Both the position numbers and the translations under genes were made by a program. The notes beneath the pieces are model-generated. The model ran no database searches. It had not been told where the DNA came from and saw nothing but the letters and a program-made list of their open reading frames with translations. A DNA stretch of 64,000 bases from Pseudomonas sp. Seg1 (GTDB lineage: Bacteria; Pseudomonadota; Gammaproteobacteria; Pseudomonadales; Pseudomonadaceae): positions 2,606,001 through 2,670,000 of the forward strand of contig NZ_AP021903.1 of the NCBI RefSeq assembly GCF_018326005.1. Reading direction: 5' to 3'. This document shows positions 26,877 through 34,298 of this stretch, piece by piece; the stretch's first letter is position 1, and every line of letters begins with the position of its first letter.

Positions 26877-26958
26877 AAATTCTGCCGGCATAAAAGCAGT
26901 GCACCTGCGCGCAACGACGCCCGCCCAATCACCCACAATCCAAAATCAGCCCCCAATC

Positions 26959-26989
26959 CCTGTGGGAGCGGGCTTGCCCGCGATGGCGT
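26959..26989 (+). repeat. Single REP unit
   Basis: cctgtgggagcgggcttgcc followed by cgcgatggcg. No inverted partner is seen nearby. Confidence 0.7.
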
Positions 26990-27027
26990 CCGCCCAATCA
27001 CTCCCGGAACGAACCATCCGGGAACGC

Positions 27028-27501
27028 TCAGTGATCAAACTTCTTATTCATCGCATCCAGCTTTTTAACGATTGCAGGATCACGTTCCTTGAATTCGTTT
27101 TGGAACGCTTGCTGGGCAGCTTCATCCGCGTCGAAGATTTTGTCCGAAAAGCCGCGGCCTTCGGGCGTGTCGGCAAAAGTGCTCTGGGCTTGTTCGGGAT
27201 GGTCATGGGCACGAATCGCCGCATCGAGTTCATCCGCCTGCAAGTGAGCCGCATAGGCCTCGATCCGCAGGTCTTTGATTTTTTCGAACGGGATGTAGTC
27301 TTCCACGACCTTGCGAATTTCTTCGTCCATCACCATCGAGTAACGTGGCGAGTAAGCTTGCATCGCGTTCTGGACGAGCGTGTCGTAGTCCTCCCTGAAG
27401 GTCCCCAACTCGGTCAACTCCCTGGCCTTTTCCTTGCTCCCTCCGCAGGCGCTCATTGACGTTGCAAGCAATGAAACCAGAGCTGCCGTTCTCAAACCCA
27501 T
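27028..27501 (-). CDS. Lipoprotein of unknown function
   Basis: 157 residues from the ATG at 27501, which has AAGGA nine bases upstream. The signal peptide MGLRTAALVSLLATSMSAC ends in a lipobox with Cys19 followed by Gly-Gly. The mature part is charged and helical (TFREDYDTLVQNAMQAYSPRYSMVMDEEIRKVVEDY). I do not recognise the family. The residues after Cys do not include Asp at +2, so outer-membrane sorting is expected. Confidence 0.75.
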   Translation of the reverse strand: MGLRTAALVSLLATSMSACGGSKEKARELTELGTFREDYDTLVQNAMQAYSPRYSMVMDEEIRKVVEDYIPFEKIKDLRIEAYAAHLQADELDAAIRAHDHPEQAQSTFADTPEGRGFSDKIFDADEAAQQAFQNEFKERDPAIVKKLDAMNKKFDH

Positions 27502-27764
27502 GAGCTTTTGTCCTTGTTCCATTTGAAGAGGCCGATTGCCTGGCGCATGTTCGAATAACTGCGTTCCATCGCAAGGCTGCAGAAGTGCAGGGGGCGTCAT
27601 TCTATGCGGACTTCAGGCATTTCTGAAGACACCAAAACCCTAGGGAGAAGTGCTTGCTTGCGAAGGGCGCTGACCGGCACGACGTCAAAAAACGAGCGAA
27701 ATAAACAGCAGAGAGTCAGGTTGTTTAAACGAAACATCAAAACACCACACGCGCCCTACAACGT

Positions 27765-27873
27765 CTTGCGCCATCGCCTACGACTACGCCAGAATCCGCC
27801 GGCTTGTGCGTCTAGGTCGCGGGTTCTATCGTTTGTCGGTCACTGAAAAACAGTGATCGGGTTTGGTAGCCCG
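27765..27873 (+). repeat. 109-bp perfect repeat, copy A (promoter and start of leader A)
   Basis: Identical over 109 bases to 29218-29326. It contains a plausible sigma-70 promoter: -35 TTGTGC (27804-27809), a 17-base spacer and -10 TATCGT (27827-27832). It then has the hairpin TCACTG-AAAAA-CAGTGA and ends in TTTGGTAGCCCG. Perfect identity next to diverged downstream sequence points to recent duplication or gene conversion, or to strong constraint. Confidence 0.85.
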
Positions 27874-28055
27874 CCATAACTAGTCGCATCGCGCACCGTT
27901 CGCAGACCCTGTCGGGTTACTGCTCAATGGTGGCCATGCGCAGGACACCTTCGGGTGTGCCGGGTCCTAGTTACCGGTCTACCAACCCGCGTATGGCCGC
28001 CACCTTCGTTTGGTAGCGAATGTGAAGGCTCCTTTTATCAACTAGGAGTTTCACC
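27839..28055 (+). ncRNA. C4-antisense-like structured leader RNA, copy A
   Basis: Predicted 5' leader of the small gene at 28056. A central antisense strand (CTAGTT at 27967-27972 and CTACCAA at 27979-27985) can pair with an upstream mimic (TTTGGTAG 27862-27869, AACTAG 27878-27883) or with the mRNA start region (TTTGGTAG 28009-28016 in a hairpin loop, AACTAGGAG 28040-28048 holding the Shine-Dalgarno). CTCCT (28029-28033) can also hide the AGGAG. Other stems: TCACTG/CAGTGA, GCGCA/TGCGC, ACCC/GGGT and ACACC-TTCG-GGTGT. Copy B has different bases but the same pairings. The 5' end is inferred from the promoter. Confidence 0.75.
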
Positions 28056-28418
28056 ATGTTCAAAGTAACGCCGAACCCGCCACAAACCGACCCCGCATCC
28101 CCCTACGAATCCCCCGACTCCAAGAAATTCCACGAAGCCGCCGAACGCGCCCTCGACCACTACCTCAAACCCTCCGACCAAATCATGGCCAGCACCAACG
28201 AGCCCGAACCCATGTACCTCGCCAACCCGAAGTACGACACCGAATCGCTCCTGGCCAACGCCAGCGAAACCCTCGGTTCGGCCAGCGAAATGCTCCTCAA
28301 CTTCGCCGCCACGCTCGACAACTCCCACCGCAAAACCGCACTGGGCATCGCCCAAGTCGTGATGCTCGGCGAACTCGCGGTAAACCGGGCACTCGACAAC
28401 GTCGAACTACCGAAATAG
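28056..28418 (+). CDS. Small Pseudomonas protein, DUF6124-like, paralogue A
   Basis: 120 residues, AGGAG seven bases before the ATG. The first half (FKVTPNPPQTDPASPYESPDSKKFHEAAERALDHYL) is polar and probably partly disordered. The second half is helical (LLANASETLGSASEMLLNFAATL...ALGIAQVVMLGELAVNRALD). This is a small family of the genus Pseudomonas that I believe is catalogued as DUF6124; no function is known to me. It is nearly identical to the protein at 29510-29872 (about ten changes). Translation is probably controlled by the leader RNA just upstream. Confidence 0.88.
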   Translation: MFKVTPNPPQTDPASPYESPDSKKFHEAAERALDHYLKPSDQIMASTNEPEPMYLANPKYDTESLLANASETLGSASEMLLNFAATLDNSHRKTALGIAQVVMLGELAVNRALDNVELPK

Positions 28419-28425
28419 AAATTAG

Positions 28426-28468
28426 AGCTCTCTGCAGCGATCGCCTTTGCTCTTCGCTGCAGAGAGCT
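28426..28468 (+). terminator. Hairpin downstream of paralogue A
   Basis: A 14-bp perfect stem (agctctctgcagcg / cgctgcagagagct) with a 15-base loop lies eight bases after the stop codon. No U-run follows, so termination is uncertain. Confidence 0.5.
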
Positions 28469-28542
28469 ATCCAGATACGCCGTATTTCAATCAGTGATGT
28501 TTCAGATGTTGTTTCAAACAGGCGTGTATTACATGGCTTGTC

Positions 28543-29124
28543 ATGAGCCGATCTGCCGCGCTAGCGTTGGTATCTACTTATAGAGCGAGCTTTTTTCGAA
28601 TGCCATTACATGAATGCCCGCACACATTTGAAGCGTTAGCCACAACGGTACTGCCCGGCCACATGTGCAGAATGAAAAGCGCTCTGGCTGATCCGCGAGA
28701 GATGGAGGCATTTTCGGTTCCGAGAGTTGGCACGAAATCGCTGCTAAAACAGCTCGATCTGGCACATGACTTTTCGGGTTGCTATGTGCTGATCGACAAC
28801 GGGGTGCCTATCTACGTGGGTATTTCCAGAAGTGTGGTCAGTCGGCTTCGTCAGCACGTCTTCGGTAAAACACATTTCGACGCCAGCCTGGCTTTTCGAA
28901 TAGCGATGGCTAAGCATCCAGATCGAACGATCTCCAAACTGACGCGCGCGAAGGCAATGGATGACGCCTTATTCGGTACCTCATTCATAGAGGCCCAATC
29001 CTATTTAAAGACACTCCAGGTGGCAGCAATTGCCATCGAAAATGCGCTTGAGCTTTACGTTTTTGAACCCTACTGCGCGCTAGCCCTTGATACGCACCAG
29101 TGGAATTCTTTTGAGACGCATTGA
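28543..29124 (+). CDS. GIY-YIG nuclease family protein
   Basis: 193 residues; the start is uncertain (another ATG at 28600). The GIY-YIG core reads GCYVLIDNGVPIYVGISRSVVSRLRQH (residues 79-105), with the paired Tyr81 and Tyr91, Arg101 and a downstream Glu in IENALELYVFEP. The family cuts DNA using one metal ion; members include homing endonucleases, UvrC and restriction enzymes. Only the nuclease domain is evident here. Codon use is less GC-rich than in the neighbours. It lies exactly between the two copies of the leader-plus-DUF6124 unit. Confidence 0.75.
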   Translation: MSRSAALALVSTYRASFFRMPLHECPHTFEALATTVLPGHMCRMKSALADPREMEAFSVPRVGTKSLLKQLDLAHDFSGCYVLIDNGVPIYVGISRSVVSRLRQHVFGKTHFDASLAFRIAMAKHPDRTISKLTRAKAMDDALFGTSFIEAQSYLKTLQVAAIAIENALELYVFEPYCALALDTHQWNSFETH

Positions 29125-29217
29125 ATCTCAGTGTCTAACACCTCTACTGGCCTATAAACAAGAAACGATGCGTTTGTTTAATGCGCGTCGTACGTTGCTG
29201 GTCATGCCCTACAATTC

Positions 29218-29326
29218 CTTGCGCCATCGCCTACGACTACGCCAGAATCCGCCGGCTTGTGCGTCTAGGTCGCGGGTTCTATCGTTTGTCGGTCACTGAA
29301 AAACAGTGATCGGGTTTGGTAGCCCG
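29218..29326 (+). repeat. 109-bp perfect repeat, copy B
   Basis: Identical to 27765-27873, offset by 1453 bases. It carries the same candidate promoter (TTGTGC at 29257, TATCGT at 29280) and hairpin. Confidence 0.85.
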
Positions 29327-29509
29327 GTGTTAGATGTACAGCTCCACCATCGCCGAAATTTCTTCGTTTCGGATTTATGGTGGTCATGTACAGGGCGTCC
29401 TAGGGCGCGCCGGATCCTAACACCCGGTCTACCAACCTGTGCATGGCCGCCACCCTTCGTTTGGTAGCGAAAGGGTGAAGCCTCCTCAAATGTGTTAGGA
29501 GCTTCATCT
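29292..29509 (+). ncRNA. C4-antisense-like structured leader RNA, copy B
   Basis: The architecture matches copy A with changed bases. Antisense strand CTAACAC (29417-29423) and CTACCAA (29429-29435); mimic TTTGGTAG (29315-29322) and GTGTTAG (29327-29333); target TTTGGTAG (29460-29467) and GTGTTAG-GAG (29492-29501) with the Shine-Dalgarno. The internal arm is a nested stem: TGTACA/TGTACA, CCACCAT/ATGGTGG, CCGAAA/TTTCGG, plus the hairpin GCGTCC/GGGCGC. The loop TTTGGTAG is closed by CCCTTCG/CGAAAGGG. CTCCT (29482-29486) can pair with AGGAG. Confidence 0.75.
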
Positions 29510-29872
29510 ATGTTCAAAGTAACGCCGAACCCACCAGAAACCGACCCCGCATCCCCGTACGAATCCCCCGACTCCAAGAAATTCCACGAAGCCGCCGAAC
29601 GCGCCCTCGACCATTACCTCAAACCTTCCGACCAAATCATGGCCAGCACCAACGAGCCGGAACCCATGTACCTCGCCAACCCGAAGTACGACACGGAATC
29701 GCTCCTGGCCAACGCCAGCGAAACCCTCGGCTCGGCCAGCGAAATGCTCCTCAACTTCGCCGCCATGCTCGACACCTCCCATCGCAAAACCGCACTGGGC
29801 ATCGCCCAAGTCGTGATGCTCGGCGAACTCGCGGTAAACCGAGCGCTGGATAACGTCGAAATCCCCAAATAG
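29510..29872 (+). CDS. Small Pseudomonas protein, DUF6124-like, paralogue B
   Basis: 120 residues. The ATG at 29510 is chosen over the GTG at 29492, because the GTG lies in the leader and AGGAG is eight bases before the ATG. It differs from paralogue A at a few positions, mostly near the end (AAMLDTSHRK, DNVEIPK). No function is known. It ends about 135 bases before the phospholipase effector gene, without an obvious terminator, so read-through into the effector operon is possible. Confidence 0.88.
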   Translation: MFKVTPNPPETDPASPYESPDSKKFHEAAERALDHYLKPSDQIMASTNEPEPMYLANPKYDTESLLANASETLGSASEMLLNFAAMLDTSHRKTALGIAQVVMLGELAVNRALDNVEIPK

Positions 29873-30007
29873 CCCTCCAACATGACGAGGGGCAACCCTC
29901 GTCAAACCCGATTTCCCCCACGCGCTAGCAAAGGGCCACGCCTTGCGCCCCTGATCCTCGACTGGCACCCTTTCGGCCGTTCAAGGATCAGAACAAGGAA
30001 TCAAGGA

Positions 30008-31549
30008 TTGAGTGGCTACGTTCCCAACCCCCCGAAAAACCATCGTTACGCCGAAGCCGAACCCGTCGACATCCACGCCCAGCGCTGGGCGGAATACGAA
30101 AAGCACAGCAAAGAGCCCGCGCCAGAGCCCGAGAAAATCGGCATCGCGTTGAGGATTGGCGTGTTCTTTGATGGCACTGGGAATAATGCGAATAACACGG
30201 CGGCTGGATTGTTGTGTGGTGCGCAGCATCCGATTGCGCCGGAGGATATTCCGGCTAGCTGCAAGCCGTATATGCGGGATCCGGACAGCAGTTATGGGGC
30301 CGGCCCCACCAACGTTAAAAAATTACATTCTTTGTATAAAAAGACCCAAAAAGCTGAAAGCGATGGCTCTATCAAGTACATCTCGCGCCCAATTTACGTC
30401 GAAGGTATAGGCACTGAAAGCAATCAGAAGGACAACTTGCTGGGTTCCGGCATGGGGCGAGGTGATACGGGGGTGGCGGGGCGTGTGCAAGAGTCCTTCA
30501 CTCAAATACAACGAACCATTGAACAGGTTCTGCAAGATTATCCCGATAGTGAAATCGCCTCTCTGATCTTTGATACGTTTGGTTTTAGTCGTGGAGCTGC
30601 GGCAGCACGGCACTTCTCAAATGAAGTGGTGCGGAGTACGCGAGGTCCTTTGGGAAATTTGCTGAACAGAAATGCTCGAGATTTTAGCCGCAGCTTTGAT
30701 AGCCATTACGGAAGCGGCATCAAAATGGGATTTATCGGCCTTTTCGATACGGTGCCTTCCATTGCCGGCTTCACCAATTTTGGTCGGGTGAAGAGCCCTA
30801 TCGCTCCTGGTGTGAAGCTCTACCTGGATCGCCAGTTCTTTCCAGATGTTGTTCATCTCGTAGCCAGAGATGAATGTCGTGCAAATTTCGCACTTAGCCG
30901 AGTGAAGCCAGCCCATCCGGAGTACACCTTTCCTGGCGTCCATTCAGATATCGGCGGCAGCTACCTCGACGAAGTCGAGGAGTGCGTGCTGGTCAGTCCT
31001 ATGCAAACACTTGATGTTCCGCGGTATATCGATGTTTCAACCACGTCGATCTATCAAGATGCTGCACGCGTTAAAGCTCAGTGGATCGCAAAAGGATGGC
31101 CCGCTCACTTTTTGGAAATTGTCACACCTGCCTCCTTCGAAATCCCGCAGGAGCACCAGGAAAAGCTGTCGCCGGGACAGAAACGCGTATACGCCGCTCT
31201 TCAACTAAAACGCCCGGTAAGCGGTAAGCTTTCAAGGATCTATCTTAGAGTCATGCATCAACTGGCCAAGGAAAAAGGCGTCCAATTCTCCGACGTACCT
31301 GAAGATGACGAATTCTCAATCCCTGAAGAACTTCAATCCTTGTGTGATCGATTTCTCGCGGGTGATTACAAAACCACTCTCGAGGACGAGTCGCTGCTGA
31401 GGCTCAAATACATCCATACCTCCGCTAATTGGAACCATCCCCTCGGAAGAACAGATGGAAGTGGCATTGACGCTGTATACATCAATGCTCCGACAGAAGA
31501 CGCTGTCCGTGTACAACACCCACACATACCTGATTGGAAGCTTTGGTAA
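30008..31549 (+). CDS. DUF2235 phospholipase, likely type VI secretion effector (Tle family)
   Basis: 513 residues. The TTG at 30008 is chosen because AAGGAA lies seven bases upstream and the 42 codons before it look non-coding; the first in-frame ATG is at 29882. The DUF2235 opening IALRIGVFFDGTGNNANNT is clear, and the nucleophile elbow is GFSRG (Ser194), followed by FIGLFDTVPS and the HSDIGGSY region expected to hold the catalytic His/Asp. Tle enzymes hydrolyse membrane phospholipids of rival bacteria. The stop overlaps the next start (TAATG). No vgrG, PAAR or T6SS gene is nearby, so delivery must depend on components elsewhere. Confidence 0.88.
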   Translation: MSGYVPNPPKNHRYAEAEPVDIHAQRWAEYEKHSKEPAPEPEKIGIALRIGVFFDGTGNNANNTAAGLLCGAQHPIAPEDIPASCKPYMRDPDSSYGAGPTNVKKLHSLYKKTQKAESDGSIKYISRPIYVEGIGTESNQKDNLLGSGMGRGDTGVAGRVQESFTQIQRTIEQVLQDYPDSEIASLIFDTFGFSRGAAAARHFSNEVVRSTRGPLGNLLNRNARDFSRSFDSHYGSGIKMGFIGLFDTVPSIAGFTNFGRVKSPIAPGVKLYLDRQFFPDVVHLVARDECRANFALSRVKPAHPEYTFPGVHSDIGGSYLDEVEECVLVSPMQTLDVPRYIDVSTTSIYQDAARVKAQWIAKGWPAHFLEIVTPASFEIPQEHQEKLSPGQKRVYAALQLKRPVSGKLSRIYLRVMHQLAKEKGVQFSDVPEDDEFSIPEELQSLCDRFLAGDYKTTLEDESLLRLKYIHTSANWNHPLGRTDGSGIDAVYINAPTEDAVRVQHPHIPDWKLW

Positions 31550-32205
31550 TGAAAGCAATGATCGCCTTGCTCGGCGTTTTACTATTGGCGGGATGCCAAA
31601 CCGGAAGCTCCGACACCGGTGCGAATGACCCTAAATCTCCTTGGTGGGAGTTAGGGTTTGTTGAACCGGATTACATGAAAGTATGGGTAGAAGACAGCTC
31701 GGTTCTGGATATCAAGAACATGATGTTTTTCAGAGTAGGCGGGAAGTCAGCCGCCGGAGGTGAGCCCGAAGATGGCACAGAGTCTGCGCGTGGCTGGGGA
31801 GCCGTTAGTGGTTCTGGAATGCCAGTGTCTGGCGCCGATCTTCCAAGAATGATCTTCGTACGTTGGCAGTCCATATCAGAGCAAAAAACCTATAAAGGCT
31901 TCATAGAAATTCCGGAAGAAGCGAGGCAGTTGATGGTGAAGTCAACACACCAACGCTGCTCGGAAACTCCAGAAAGAACCGCCCGATACATGGCGACACT
32001 GTATGTGGGGCTAGCTCCCGGCGGTGTGCTCCAGGCTTGGGTCAGAGACTCGTGCCACCGCCCAATCAAAGTTGCCCATGCCCAAGGCGAGATCGAACCG
32101 CTCGGCCCGCAGCAGGGCAAGCACGGTGATCGATACGCCTATCCAGTGAGTGAAAAGGCCAAGCTCTATATCGAGAAATACGGCATTCCGTATGGGAGTT
32201 GGTAA
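31549..32205 (+). CDS. DUF2931 lipoprotein, likely Tle immunity protein, copy 1
   Basis: 218 residues from the ATG at 31549, which shares a base with the effector stop. Lipobox LLLAGC (Cys16). Mature part: DPKSPWWELGFVEPDYMKVWVEDSS, AAGGEPEDGTESARGWG, RWQSISEQKTYKGFIEIPEEARQLM and the end YGIPYGSW. Periplasmic lipoproteins encoded after tle genes neutralise their cognate phospholipase; that role is inferred from position. Copies 2 and 3 share most of this sequence. Confidence 0.85.
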   Translation: MKAMIALLGVLLLAGCQTGSSDTGANDPKSPWWELGFVEPDYMKVWVEDSSVLDIKNMMFFRVGGKSAAGGEPEDGTESARGWGAVSGSGMPVSGADLPRMIFVRWQSISEQKTYKGFIEIPEEARQLMVKSTHQRCSETPERTARYMATLYVGLAPGGVLQAWVRDSCHRPIKVAHAQGEIEPLGPQQGKHGDRYAYPVSEKAKLYIEKYGIPYGSW

Positions 32206-32216
32206 ACCGTAACCCA

Positions 32217-32876
32217 ATGAAGCAACTCATTACGATGCTGTGCATGTTTCTGGTCTTGGGTTGCCAGGCTACTGATCCACTTTCGGTTAAGAACGATCCG
32301 AAATCCGAGTGGTGGGAGTTGGCCTTTGTTGAGCCGGATTACATGAAAGTCTGGGTAGAAAACAGTTCTGTTCAAGACATCACCGGCAAAATTTTCCACA
32401 AAACTGGTAGCGGCACCGCTGCGGGTGGAGAACCTGAAGATGGCACAGAGTCAGCCCGTGGGTGGACGGGAGGGGTAGGCGGCAGCGGGAAGAGAGTCGT
32501 GGGGGCAGATCTGCCCGTCCGTATTTGGGTTCGTTGGCAATCGATTGTGGAACAGAAGACGTGGCAGGCTTCGGTGGATGTTCCTGAAGAGGCCAGGCAG
32601 TTGATGGTGTCTTCCGTCAATCAGCGTTGCCCGCAAACACCGGATCAAGAAGCTAGATTCATGGGTTCGGTCTATCTGGGATTAGCCCCCGGTGGAGTAG
32701 TGCAGGTTTGGGTCAGAGATTCGTGTAATCACCCGGTTAAAGTCGCACGCGTCCAAGCCGAGATTGACCCGTTGGGGCCGAGTCAGGGCAAGAACCAAGG
32801 GCGTTACGCATATCCCGTGAGTGAAAAGTCTGAGCGCTACATCCAGAAATTCGGCATTCCATATGGAAGTTGGTAG
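32217..32876 (+). CDS. DUF2931 lipoprotein, likely immunity protein, copy 2
   Basis: 219 residues from the ATG at 32217. Lipobox LVLGC. It shares SEWWELAFVEPDYMKVWVENSS, AAGGEPEDGTESARGWTGG and FGIPYGSW with copy 1. Differences cluster in the middle (GSGKRVVGADLPVRIWVRWQSIVEQKTWQASVDVPEE), as expected if each copy suits a different effector allele. It begins 11 bases after copy 1. Confidence 0.85.
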   Translation: MKQLITMLCMFLVLGCQATDPLSVKNDPKSEWWELAFVEPDYMKVWVENSSVQDITGKIFHKTGSGTAAGGEPEDGTESARGWTGGVGGSGKRVVGADLPVRIWVRWQSIVEQKTWQASVDVPEEARQLMVSSVNQRCPQTPDQEARFMGSVYLGLAPGGVVQVWVRDSCNHPVKVARVQAEIDPLGPSQGKNQGRYAYPVSEKSERYIQKFGIPYGSW

Positions 32877-32888
32877 CCGTGACACCTG

Positions 32889-32909
32889 CCTGAATGGAAG
32901 TTTTGGTAA
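32889..32909 (+). pseudogene. Seven-codon remnant of a Tle effector tail
   Basis: The bases before copy 3 encode P-E-W-K-F-W-stop, with the stop overlapping the ATG as TAATG. The effector gene at 30008-31549 ends P-D-W-K-L-W-stop with the same TAATG overlap, and similarity extends several bases further upstream. This looks like the trace of a second effector-immunity pair that lost its effector. Confidence 0.6.
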
Positions 32910-33565
32910 TGAAAACTCTTGTAATCTTGCTGGGCGCGCTAATCATGGCGGGCTGCCAACCTGCTGATCCTCTGTCAGCGAAAAACGATCCCAAATCTGA
33001 CTCGTGGGAGCTCGCGTTCACCGAGCCCTATTACATGAAGGTATGGGTTGAAGACAGCGCCGTCGAAGACATAAACGGCAAGTTGTTCAGACGCACCGGG
33101 GGAGGCACAGCCGCAGGTGGGGAACCAGAAAACGGTAAAGAGTCCGCACGAGGCTGGCACGCTGTGGGCGGTGCCTCAAAAGCGGTGATTGGTGCTGATC
33201 TACCCAAGCGCATTTATGTACGTTGGCAATCCATTGTTGAACCGCAGACGTATAAGGTTTGGGTCGACGTGCCTGAAGATGCGAGGCAGTTGATGGTGAA
33301 ATCAGTGAATCAGCGGTGCCCTGAAACGCCGGAAGAGCAAGCCGTTTACAGCGCATCTATTTACTTGGGTTTGGCTCCAGGAGGCGTTGTTCAGATTTTT
33401 GTTCGGGACTCGTGCCATCGCCCCATCAAAGTGGGTAAGGCCCAAGCCGAGATCGAACCGTTAGGCCCTAGTCAGGGCAAGAATCAAGGACGTTACGCAT
33501 ACCCGGTTAGTGAAAAATCCAAGCGCTATATCGAGAAGTTCGGCATCCCTTACGGAAGCTGGTAA
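32909..33565 (+). CDS. DUF2931 lipoprotein, likely immunity protein, copy 3
   Basis: 218 residues from the ATG at 32909. Lipobox LIMAGC. It has SDSWELAFTEPYYMKVWVEDSA, AAGGEPENGKESARGWH and FGIPYGSW. It is preceded by the remnant effector tail, so it arose with an effector and was not just copied from copy 2. It is followed by a gene-free stretch of 237 bases containing a dispersed repeat. Confidence 0.85.
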   Translation: MKTLVILLGALIMAGCQPADPLSAKNDPKSDSWELAFTEPYYMKVWVEDSAVEDINGKLFRRTGGGTAAGGEPENGKESARGWHAVGGASKAVIGADLPKRIYVRWQSIVEPQTYKVWVDVPEDARQLMVKSVNQRCPETPEEQAVYSASIYLGLAPGGVVQIFVRDSCHRPIKVGKAQAEIEPLGPSQGKNQGRYAYPVSEKSKRYIEKFGIPYGSW

Positions 33566-33624
33566 GCAGTGGACCAATGTAGCTAAGCATCATGCTGCCA
33601 TGCGTCGAAAGGAGCCTTTCGTGA

Positions 33625-33722
33625 ATGGCGACTATTGGCCGATTGCTGTGGGTCCCGAATAGCCGCTTCTGGCCGATGGCTGCCGCTCAGGAGCAACCGC
33701 GTTCGGGCAAAAGCGGACTGAT
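33625..33722. repeat. Dispersed intergenic repeat, member 1
   Basis: It contains tattggccgattgctg and cgcttctggccgatggctgccgctcag, then gcaaaagcggactg. Related blocks occur at about 37265-37335 and 38020-38070. Such blocks are common in Pseudomonas intergenic DNA; no coding frame is seen. Confidence 0.5.
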
Positions 33723-33802
33723 TTATTTCCAAGATCTGTTTTTCAAGACGAATGAAAATAAACCCGTCCCCCCTTTTTTGCGGCGTATGTGAAAACGTCT
33801 GC

Positions 33803-34282
33803 TCAGGCTTGGCTGATATCCAGCAATCGAGGCATGGCAATCGCCAGATAGTCCTTCGTGTCGAGCACCATCGACGCATCCAGCCGGCCCGCGTTGAAGG
33901 CTATTTCAGCGTAGCGGGTGGTCAATGCCGGATCGACTATCAATTGAATCCGCTCATCGAAAACAAAAGGAGGGATGGCGCCGATCCTGCACCCGGTCAG
34001 TTCCATGGCGGTTTCGGCCTTTACCAGTTCGGCTTTTTTCCCGCCCAGGGCTGCGCCGACTTTCTTCATGTCCAGCTTCTGGTCGCCCGGCAGGATCACC
34101 AGTGCATAGGGTTCGGCCTGACCCTTGAGGGAGCAAAGCATGGCCTTCGCGCCTTGGCCGGGCTCGGTGCCACGGATTTCGGCGACGCGCGCCGACTGGC
34201 CCTCGGCATCGTGCATCAACACCCGGTAGGAGGCTGAGCGGGCATCGAGTAGTGCCACGAGGCGATCGAACATGGGATGCAT
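33803..34282 (-). CDS. YbaK/ProX-like aminoacyl-tRNA deacylase
   Basis: 159 residues, the size of free-standing INS/YbaK-domain editing proteins. Conserved segments: EGQSARVAEIRGTEPGQGAKAM, YALVILPGDQKLDMKKVGAALGGKKAELV with the family Lys, and IPPFVFDERIQLIVD. GAGG lies eight bases before the ATG. These enzymes hydrolyse wrongly charged tRNA. It is the last of three minus-strand genes after an oxygenase and an exporter gene, 16 bases after the latter, suggesting protection of translation from the oxygenase product (inference). Confidence 0.88.
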   Translation of the reverse strand: MHPMFDRLVALLDARSASYRVLMHDAEGQSARVAEIRGTEPGQGAKAMLCSLKGQAEPYALVILPGDQKLDMKKVGAALGGKKAELVKAETAMELTGCRIGAIPPFVFDERIQLIVDPALTTRYAEIAFNAGRLDASMVLDTKDYLAIAMPRLLDISQA

Positions 34283-34298
34283 GTAGTTTTCCTCTGGT

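Noticed and set aside
27604..27846. 80-codon frame, and a similar 70-codon frame at 29087-29299, ending in the 109-bp repeat
   Set aside because: The shared C-terminal part only reflects the identical DNA repeat, the upstream parts do not match, and the region looks like a promoter. A leader peptide cannot be fully excluded.
28543..29124. A group I intron or retron associated with the GIY-YIG nuclease
   Set aside because: No intron-like structure, reverse transcriptase or split gene was found around it.
33566..33802. Minus-strand 98-codon frame 33583-33879
   Set aside because: It overlaps the real deacylase gene end and a dispersed repeat, and lacks protein-like composition.
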